A DNA stretch of 64,000 nucleotides from Wagnerdoeblera intermedia (GTDB lineage: Bacteria > Pseudomonadota > Alphaproteobacteria > Rhodobacterales > Rhodobacteraceae): assembly GCF_042647465.1 (NCBI RefSeq), contig NZ_JBHRVN010000004.1. One strand, given 5' to 3'. Positions 58,235 to 64,000 of the stretch are shown here, one piece after another. The notes under the pieces are model-generated. The model was not told the origin of the DNA. It saw only the letters and a program-made list of their open reading frames with translations, and ran no database searches. Every line of letters begins with the position of its first letter. Position 1 is the first letter of the stretch. The position numbers were made by a program, and so were the translations under genes.

Positions 58235-59019
58235 TGTACTGCCTTGAAGAAACGATCTGCCCGCCAGGTCCAGAAAAAGAAGAGCGACTTGCCCGCCGAA
58301 GAGAACATGATGCGGTCAGCGCGACCGATCAGATTTTCCGCGGGCACAAAGCCCACCCCACCCACGGCGCGGCCGTAGCGGCTGTCCTGGCTGTTGTCAC
58401 GGTTGTCACCAAGGAAGAAGTAATGCCCCGGCGGAACCGTGAAGACCGGGGTATTATCGGCGAAGCCGCCGTTGTCGATATTAAGCACCGGATAGCTGTG
58501 CCCCCCGGGCAGCGTCTCCATCATGCGCGGCTTGATGCAGGTGCCGCCCTGGCCCACCGGGGCATTGGCGCAGCGCGGCTCATTGCTCATCGGACCCTGG
58601 GGCTCATAGGTCTCAATGAAATCTCCGGCCGGGGTCTGGGGCAGTTCCTGACCGTTCAGCACCACCTTGCCGTCCACCATCTGCACGGTATCGCCGGGCA
58701 GGCCGATCAGGCGCTTGATGAAATCCGAGCCGTTGACCGGATGGCGGAAGACCACCACATCACCGCGCTCAGGCTCTGAGGCCAGCAGGCGGCCCTCAAA
58801 GGGGCAAAGCCCCATGGGGCAGGAATAGCGCGAATAGCCATAGGCCATCTTATTGACGAAGAGGAAATCCCCGATCAGCAGCGTTTCCTTCATCGAGCCC
58901 GACGGGATCCAGAAGGGCTGAAACAGCAGGGTCCGAAAGACAGCCGCGATCGCAACCGCGTAGACCACGGTCTTCACCGTTTCAAAGATGCCGTCTTTTT
59001 TTTCCGCTTTGGCTGCCAT
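58231..59019 (-). CDS. lepB: Signal peptidase I
   Basis: 262 residues with one N-terminal membrane helix (about 16-34). The catalytic Ser42 is in P-S-G-S-M and Lys102 in I-K-R-L-I-G-L-P-G-D; box E is G-D-N-R-D-N-S-x-D-S-R. Between them is an insert with four Cys (S-C-P-M-G-L-C-P, and later C-A, C-I-K). It cleaves signal peptides in the periplasm. AGGAAAG precedes the ATG. Confidence 0.96.
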   Translation of the reverse strand: MAAKAEKKDGIFETVKTVVYAVAIAAVFRTLLFQPFWIPSGSMKETLLIGDFLFVNKMAYGYSRYSCPMGLCPFEGRLLASEPERGDVVVFRHPVNGSDFIKRLIGLPGDTVQMVDGKVVLNGQELPQTPAGDFIETYEPQGPMSNEPRCANAPVGQGGTCIKPRMMETLPGGHSYPVLNIDNGGFADNTPVFTVPPGHYFFLGDNRDNSQDSRYGRAVGGVGFVPAENLIGRADRIMFSSAGKSLFFFWTWRADRFFKAVQ

Positions 59020-59070
59020 TTTCCGTCTTTCCTGAGCTTCGGTGCTATGTGCGCGTGAGGGGGGCGGCTG

Positions 59071-59487
59071 TCAAGCGACGGGATCGCGCGCCAGCGGGCG
59101 GGCCTCGATGACCACAAAGGCCTGAGCCCAGGGGTGATCATCGGTCAGCGAGACATGGATAATGGCTTCATGGCCCGGAGGTGTCAGCGCGGCCAGACGG
59201 TCGGCGGCCCAGCCGTGGACCTTCATCACCGGCTGGCCGGTCGCAAGGTTTGCGACCTCCATATCGCGCCAGGCGATGCCCATGCGCAGGCCGGTGCCAA
59301 GCGCCTTTGAGCAGGCCTCTTTGGCGGCCCAGCGTTTGGCATAGGTGGCGACCACTTCGCGACGCCGCTCGGCTTTGGCCTGCTCGGCTTCCGTGAAAAC
59401 GCGGTTGCGAAAGCGGTCGCCGAAGCGGTCCAGCGTGGCGGAAATCCGATCAATATTCGCCAGATCCGTGCCGATGCCGAGGATCAT
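59071..59487 (-). CDS. acpS: Holo-[acyl-carrier-protein] synthase
   Basis: 138 residues from M-I-L-G-I-G-T-D-L, the usual start; an ATG six codons earlier, just after the pdxJ stop, is possible. Metal-binding D8 and the W-A-A-K-E-A motif (catalytic Glu) are present. It transfers phosphopantetheine to acyl carrier protein. It follows pdxJ on the minus strand. Confidence 0.95.
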   Translation of the reverse strand: MILGIGTDLANIDRISATLDRFGDRFRNRVFTEAEQAKAERRREVVATYAKRWAAKEACSKALGTGLRMGIAWRDMEVANLATGQPVMKVHGWAADRLAALTPPGHEAIIHVSLTDDHPWAQAFVVIEARPLARDPVA

Positions 59488-59507
59488 TCCGCCAGGCGCC
59501 AGCATGA

Positions 59508-60266
59508 TCAGGCCATGGCCTGACGGGTCAGATCCATCAGGCGGCGCATCTCGCGGATCGCCGGATCAAGGCCCATGAAAACCGATTCCGAGATCAGGAA
59601 ATGGCCGATGTTCAGCTCAACCACTTCCGGGATGGCGGCGATGGGTTCGACCGTTTCAAAGCTGAGGCCGTGGCCCATGTGCACCTCAAGGCCCAGCGAG
59701 GCGGCAAGCGCTGCGCCGCCCATCAGATCGCGCAACTCATTGTCGCGCTCGGCCATGCGGCCTTCGGCGTGAAGATCGCAATAGTGGCCGGTGTGCAGTT
59801 CCACCACCGCCGCGCCGGCGCGGGCGGCTGCTTCGATCTGACGCGCATCATGGCCGATGAAAAGCGAGACCCGGCAGCCTGCCGCAGCCAGGGGCGCGAT
59901 AAAGTCAGTCAGACGCGCTTCATCGGAGAGGACGTCAAGGCCGCCCTCGGTCGTGCGCTCTTCGCGCTTTTCGGGGACGATGCAGACCGCATGAGGTTTA
60001 TGGCGCAGCGCGATTGCCTGCATCTCATCGGTGGCGGCCATCTCAAAGTTCAGCGGGATCGAGATGGCGGCCATCAGCCGTTCAATATCGCTGTCGATGA
60101 TGTGGCGGCGGTCTTCGCGCAGATGGGCGGTGATGCCATCGGCACCGGCAGCCTGGGCCAGCAGCGCCCCGCGCACCGGATCAGGATAGGCCGAGCCGCG
60201 GGCATTTCGCAACGTGGCGATATGGTCGATGTTGACGCCAAGGCGAAGGGCTTGAGCTGCCGACAT
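59508..60266 (-). CDS. pdxJ: Pyridoxine 5'-phosphate synthase
   Basis: 252 residues with L-G-V-N-I-D-H-I-A-T-L-R-N-A-R-G, the PdxJ signature, H-L-R-E-D-R-R-H-I, and V-E-L-H-T-G-H-Y and N-I-G-H-F-L-I. It condenses 1-deoxyxylulose 5-phosphate with aminoacetone phosphate to PNP. The pathway's last enzyme, pdxH, is at 24.2 kb. Confidence 0.96.
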   Translation of the reverse strand: MSAAQALRLGVNIDHIATLRNARGSAYPDPVRGALLAQAAGADGITAHLREDRRHIIDSDIERLMAAISIPLNFEMAATDEMQAIALRHKPHAVCIVPEKREERTTEGGLDVLSDEARLTDFIAPLAAAGCRVSLFIGHDARQIEAAARAGAAVVELHTGHYCDLHAEGRMAERDNELRDLMGGAALAASLGLEVHMGHGLSFETVEPIAAIPEVVELNIGHFLISESVFMGLDPAIREMRRLMDLTRQAMA

Positions 60267-60334
60267 TGCAGAACTCCGGTGAGAAGCGAATTTGGGCGAA
60301 GATTAGCCCTGAGGTCCGGGGAAGGAAACCGCTT

Positions 60335-60964
60335 TCACGGCTTTGTTCCCCGCGCCCGGGCCGCAGCGATGCGCGCATCCCGGTGGCGCGCGCGCAGGCG
60401 CTGCCAGGCGCGGATGAGCGGCAGGCTGCCCCATTGAAAGATCAGCCCGGCGATCGTGCCGGGAATGACCGACCCGGCCAGCATGGGAAACCAGATGCGG
60501 GTAAAAAACTCCCGCAAAGGCGTCCAGTCGCTCTCGCCGCCGGTCCAGAAGGACAAAAGATTGCGGGCGATCTGCGCTGACGCCTCAGAGAAGAACGGCA
60601 GCACCTGCGACAGGGTCAGGCGGTTTTCCGTGCCCAGAAGCCAATAGCCGGTTTCAAGCGAAAGCGTCATAAAAATGGGCGTTGTCAGCGGGTTACCGAC
60701 AAAGGTGCCCAGGAGTGCTGCCGGAATATTGCCGCGCATCGCCCAGGCAATCCCCGCCGCACCCAGGAAGTGAAAGCCAAAAAGCGGGGTGAAAGAGATG
60801 AAGACCCCGGCAAAAAGGCCGCGGGCGATCCGCTCCGGCGTGTCGGGCAGGCGGCGCATGCGGTGCCAGACATAGGTCGCAGCCCGCTTCCAGCCGCTGC
60901 TCGGCCAGATCATTTCCAGTGCAGAGCGCCAGAGCGGGCGGCTGTCGCGGCGTTTGAAAACCAG
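60335..60964 (-). CDS. DUF2062 membrane protein, probable CTG start
   Basis: 209 residues if started at CTG (60964-60962), 192 from the first ATG (60913). The protein has three membrane segments with R-I-A-R-G-L-F-A-G-V-F-I-S-F-T-P-L-F-G-F-H-F, and G-N-P-L-T-T-P, typical of DUF2062. The CTG reading adds a basic segment V-F-K-R-R-D-S-R-P-L-W, which I recall as conserved at the start of homologues, and AAAAGGA stands about eight bases before it. No ATG, GTG or TTG lies further upstream in frame. Function unknown. Confidence 0.8.
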   Translation of the reverse strand: MVFKRRDSRPLWRSALEMIWPSSGWKRAATYVWHRMRRLPDTPERIARGLFAGVFISFTPLFGFHFLGAAGIAWAMRGNIPAALLGTFVGNPLTTPIFMTLSLETGYWLLGTENRLTLSQVLPFFSEASAQIARNLLSFWTGGESDWTPLREFFTRIWFPMLAGSVIPGTIAGLIFQWGSLPLIRAWQRLRARHRDARIAAARARGTKP

Positions 60965-61116
60965 AGGGGCAGTCCTTTTCAGACAGAGATCCGGCAGGGC
61001 CCGCGGGGGCGGACCTGTGGCTCTCTGATGTGGGCGCTTTCACAGATGTGGCGCAGCCCCCCGCCGATCACAATCGGGAAATCGGCGGAATTTGAACAAA
61101 AGCCGCAAGGCGGCGC

Positions 61117-63237
61117 TTAACTGCCCGGTTTGCGCGACGGATCGCGGCGGCGCGAGACGCGGGCCACATCGGTTTCCGCATCAAGGGTCATCATCAGTGT
61201 GTGCAGATGCTCAATATCGCGCAGGTCCACATCAAAGAGGATGCGGTAGTAATCCGGCTTTTTGTCGGTGAAAACGATGTCCGAAATATTCGCCTGACGA
61301 TCGCCGATCAGCGTGCAGATCCGCCCCAGCACGCCCGAGTGGTTGGCCATGGTGATGTCGAGCGAGACGGTATTGACCGCCGCGTGCCGGCCGGGATGCC
61401 AGCGAAGATCGATCCAGCGCGCGGGCTGATCGCCGTATTCCTCCAGCACCGGGCAGTCGATGGCATGGGCCACCACACCGCGGCCGCGGTAGGTGATGCC
61501 GACGATCCGCTCTCCGGGCAGGGGCTGACAGCAACTGGCGCGGTGGAAGGTCTGATCATCGGCGAGACCGGCCACGGGGCGGCTTTCGTCCACTTCGGTA
61601 TTGCTGACCGAAAGCTCAGGGTAAAGCGTCGCCACAACCTTCTGGGCGGTCAGTTCGGCCGAGCCGATCCGTGCCAGAAGCTCTTCGGCATCGGGCAGCG
61701 AGAGGGTGCGGGCGGCGGTTTCCAGCGCTTTATCGGTGGCTTTCTTGCCCAGACGCTCAAAGCTGACCCTTGCCAGTTCGCGACCCAGCTTCACAAAGCG
61801 CTCGCGGTCTTCATCGCGCAGCGATTTGCGGATCGCGGCCTTGGCGCGGCCGGTGACCACAATGTCGATCCAGGTCGCCTGGGGCTTCTGACCTTCGGCG
61901 GTGATGATCTCGACCGATTGCCCGTTCTTCAGCCGCGTCCAGAGCGGCACGCGGATGCCGTCGACCTTGGCCGAGACGCAGGCATTGCCGATGCGGGTGT
62001 GAATGGCATAGGCGTAATCGAGGGGCGTCGCCCCGCGCGGCAGCTGCACCACATCGCCCTTGGGCGTGAAGCAGAAGACCTGATCCTGATACATCTCAAG
62101 CTTCACATGCTCGAGAAACTCATTGTGATCCGCCTCTTCCAGCCGCTCGGTCAGCTGCGCAATCCAGCGCGCCGGATCGACCGCAAAGGGGTTCACCGTG
62201 CGTGCACCGTCCTTATAGGACCAATGCGCAGCCACACCGGCTTCGGCCACCTCATGCATCTCACGGGTGCGGATCTGCACTTCGACGCGCTTGCCGTCAC
62301 GGCCCGAGACCGTGGTGTGGATCGAGCGGTAGCCGTTCTGCTTCGGCTGGCTGATGTAATCTTTGAAGCGCCCCGGCACCGCACGCCAGCGCTGATGCAC
62401 CAGGCCCAGAACCGCGTAGCAGTTTTCCATCGTGTCGGTGATCACGCGGAAGCCATAGATGTCTGAGAGACGCGAGAAGGCGAGATCCTTTTCCTGCATC
62501 TTGCGCCAGATCGAATAGGGTTTCTTGGCGCGGCCATAGACATTGGCCTCAATCCCGGCCTTCTCCAGCAGGGTGCGGATGTCATTGGTGATGACATGCA
62601 CCACATCGCCCGATTCGCGCTGCAGCGTGATGAAGCGGCGCAGGATCGAGTTGCGCGCCTCAGGGTTCAGCACGCGGAAGGAGAGATCCTCCAGCTCTTC
62701 GCGCATCCACTGCATCCCCATGCGACCGGCGAGAGGCGCATAGATCTCCATGGTTTCGCGGGCCTTCTGCGCCTGCTTCTCCGGCTTCATCGAGCGGATG
62801 GTGCGCATATTGTGCAGCCGGTCCGCGAGTTTCACCAGAATGACCCGCAGATCCTTCGACATCGCGAAGAAGAGTTTGCGGAAGTTCTCAGCCTGCTTCG
62901 ATTCGGTCGAGGACAGCTGAAGATTGGTCAGCTTGGTCACGCCATCGACGAGCTCGGCGACTTCATAGCCAAACATCCGCTCCACCTCAGTATAGGTGGA
63001 TTTGGTGTCTTCGATGGTGTCGTGCAAAAGCGCGGTGATCAGCGTTGCATCATCCAGCCGCATTTCCGTGAGGATGGCGGCGACGGCAACGGGATGGGTG
63101 AAATAGGGCTCGCCTGAGCGGCGGAACTGCCCTTCATGCATTTTCATCCCATAGGCATAGGCCTCGCGGATGAGCGCTGCATTGGTATGCGGGTTGTAAA
63201 GACGGACCAGCGCGATCAGATCTTCAACATCAATCAT
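61117..63237 (-). CDS. Bifunctional (p)ppGpp synthetase/hydrolase Rsh (RelA/SpoT family)
   Basis: 706 residues. Domains: HD hydrolase (about 20-180; H-D-T-I-E-D), synthetase (about 220-350; Y-G-R-A-K-K-P-Y-S-I-W-R-K-M and N-G-Y-R-S-I-H-T), TGS (about 385-445), zinc-finger-like/C-terminal region and ACT (about 625-700). The HD metal-binding residues are present, so both activities are expected, as for the single Rsh of alphaproteobacteria. It lies 35 bases downstream of rpoZ. Confidence 0.96.
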   Translation of the reverse strand: MIDVEDLIALVRLYNPHTNAALIREAYAYGMKMHEGQFRRSGEPYFTHPVAVAAILTEMRLDDATLITALLHDTIEDTKSTYTEVERMFGYEVAELVDGVTKLTNLQLSSTESKQAENFRKLFFAMSKDLRVILVKLADRLHNMRTIRSMKPEKQAQKARETMEIYAPLAGRMGMQWMREELEDLSFRVLNPEARNSILRRFITLQRESGDVVHVITNDIRTLLEKAGIEANVYGRAKKPYSIWRKMQEKDLAFSRLSDIYGFRVITDTMENCYAVLGLVHQRWRAVPGRFKDYISQPKQNGYRSIHTTVSGRDGKRVEVQIRTREMHEVAEAGVAAHWSYKDGARTVNPFAVDPARWIAQLTERLEEADHNEFLEHVKLEMYQDQVFCFTPKGDVVQLPRGATPLDYAYAIHTRIGNACVSAKVDGIRVPLWTRLKNGQSVEIITAEGQKPQATWIDIVVTGRAKAAIRKSLRDEDRERFVKLGRELARVSFERLGKKATDKALETAARTLSLPDAEELLARIGSAELTAQKVVATLYPELSVSNTEVDESRPVAGLADDQTFHRASCCQPLPGERIVGITYRGRGVVAHAIDCPVLEEYGDQPARWIDLRWHPGRHAAVNTVSLDITMANHSGVLGRICTLIGDRQANISDIVFTDKKPDYYRILFDVDLRDIEHLHTLMMTLDAETDVARVSRRRDPSRKPGS

Positions 63238-63272
63238 CGCAGGTCCGTCCGGGTCTTATATAAAAGGGCGCG

Positions 63273-63626
63273 TCAGTCTTCGCGCTGTGCTTCGACGAGC
63301 ATCCGCAGCATGCGCTCTTCCGACATATCGTCAGAGGCAGGGCGGTCCATCTCGGCGCTCATCAGCAGAGACATTTTGTCTTCTTCCGGCTCATCGACCT
63401 CAATCTGGGTCTGCAGGCTGGCGATCATACGGTCGCGCAGTGCATCTGCCAGCTGGGTTTCTTCTGCGATTTCGCGCAGGGCAACAACCGAGTTCTTATC
63501 CCGCTCACGCTCAACCGTGATGGGGGAACCGGCAGCAATCTCACGGGCACGATGCGAAGCGAGCATCACCAGCTCGAAACGGTTCGGGACCTTGTCAACG
63601 CAATCTTCGACCGTCACGCGGGCCAT
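63273..63626 (-). CDS. rpoZ: RNA polymerase omega subunit
   Basis: 117 residues with M-A-R-V-T-V-E-D-C and N-R-F-E-L-V-M-L-A-S-H-R-A-R-E-I, the omega signature. The C-terminal acidic half (E-V-D-E-P-E-E-D) is longer than in E. coli, as usual in alphaproteobacteria. GGAGT precedes the ATG. The rpoZ-rsh pair is conserved. Confidence 0.95.
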   Translation of the reverse strand: MARVTVEDCVDKVPNRFELVMLASHRAREIAAGSPITVERERDKNSVVALREIAEETQLADALRDRMIASLQTQIEVDEPEEDKMSLLMSAEMDRPASDDMSEERMLRMLVEAQRED

Positions 63627-63713
63627 GTGGTACTCCGGTTTGGATAGGGCATGGGAAGGAATCGTTTAATTGAAATATCGGGGCTTGACAAGGGCGGCCC
63701 TGCCGCAGGGCGG

Positions 63714-64000
63714 TCACGTTTCGCTGTGATCCCAGAGCCGCACCTCTGCCCGTTCCGTCGCGGGCAGCGCGTCACAGAGTTCGCGGATCGTGCGGCCCAG
63801 AACCGGGTGCCGCCAGTCGGGGGCCACATCGGCCACCGGCACCAGCACAAAGGCCCGGTCCTGCAGGCGCGGGTGGGGCAAAATCAGCTGATCCGGGCTG
63901 CGACGGATCTGATCTGCGGCAGGCAGATTGAGCCAGGTGTCAAAGCCCGCACGATCCGGCAGCACCGCATTGTCCACCGCGATCAGATCGAGATCCAGTG
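63714..64000 (-). CDS. folK: 2-amino-4-hydroxy-6-hydroxymethyldihydropteridine pyrophosphokinase, C-terminal part
   Basis: The gene runs off the right edge; the visible C-terminal 95 residues include L-D-L-D-L-I-A-V-D, and L-I-L-P-H-P-R-L-Q-D-R-A-F-V-L-V-P, the conserved HPPK motifs. It transfers pyrophosphate from ATP in folate synthesis. A reading starting at 63977 is internal to the real frame. It lies upstream of rpoZ on the same strand. Confidence 0.92.
   Translation of the reverse strand, partial: LDLDLIAVDNAVLPDRAGFDTWLNLPAADQIRRSPDQLILPHPRLQDRAFVLVPVADVAPDWRHPVLGRTIRELCDALPATERAEVRLWDHSET

Noticed and set aside
1..64000. CRISPR array, prophage, defence island or biosynthetic cluster
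   Set aside because: No regularly spaced repeats, phage structural genes, integrase or defence-gene signatures were seen; only the IS110 element is mobile.

Overview
The window is a GC-rich bacterial chromosome segment from an alphaproteobacterium of the Rhodobacterales (Rhodobacteraceae/Paracoccaceae type). This rests on the 44-residue alphaproteobacterial aa3 oxidase subunit IV, DUF1491 and DUF1523 proteins, a SAM-II riboswitch ahead of metZ, a single long Rsh, the run rpoZ-rsh-DUF2062-pdxJ-acpS-lepB-rnc-era, and a dispersed intergenic hairpin repeat. The genus cannot be fixed from the sequence alone. Almost all of the window is ordinary core chromosome with dense, often overlapping (ATGA/GTGA) operons; the one clear mobile element is an IS110-family insertion at about 8.6-9.8 kb.

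Layout. 0-8 kb: end of a nitrilase-family gene, then infA-maf-rng-yacG and gpmI-envC-ctpA-rppH-methyltransferase, all on the plus strand. 8-10.6 kb: an FMN reductase gene on the minus strand whose start codon abuts an IS110-family element, then murI. 10.8-13.4 kb: HpaI-type aldolase, GNAT acetyltransferase, azlCD. 13.4-21.9 kb: mostly minus-strand genes: lipoprotein, COX subunit IV, MBL hydrolase/acyl-CoA dehydrogenase pair, engB, yidC, ubiG, with sua5 on plus. 21.9-29.5 kb: pip, tRNA-Pro(UGG), DUF192, double cold-shock protein, pdxH, gpt, idi, arfB, and a tightly coupled aminotransferase/APH-kinase/Nudix trio. 29.5-35 kb: PiT phosphate transporter, patatin, DUF167, EamA, L,D-transpeptidase, YjdM/PhnA and cupin. 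35-41.6 kb: M20 peptidase with peptide-binding lipoprotein-type SBP, three small membrane proteins, puuD with a divergent LysR gene. 42-50.7 kb: metZ with its SAM-II riboswitch, DUF937, GST, a frameshifted lysoplasmalogenase gene, yciB, EamA, ftsY, an atypical kinase-like protein, an AlkB-type hydroxylase. 50.7-53.9 kb: a complete zinc-uptake locus (znuB-znuC-zur divergent from znuA across a Zur box). 53.9-64 kb: accA, a lipoprotein, a GyrI-like protein, DUF1491, then era, rnc, lepB, acpS, pdxJ, DUF2062, rsh, rpoZ and the end of folK.

The most notable observation is in the IS110-family element. Its 5' non-coding region, the place where this group encodes a bridge (seek) RNA, contains two 8-nt blocks identical to the two flanks of the insertion site and one 7-nt block identical to the element's own end. 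All three matched sequences abut a CT core dinucleotide at the junctions. This fixes the element's ends, reconstructs the empty site, and shows the insertion fell directly in front of the ATG of the FMN reductase. Other points of interest are the SAM-II riboswitch with a second copy of one P1 strand, a probable CTG start codon, a probably leaderless zur gene with its -10 inside the Zur box, and five copies of a Rhodobacterales-type hairpin repeat.
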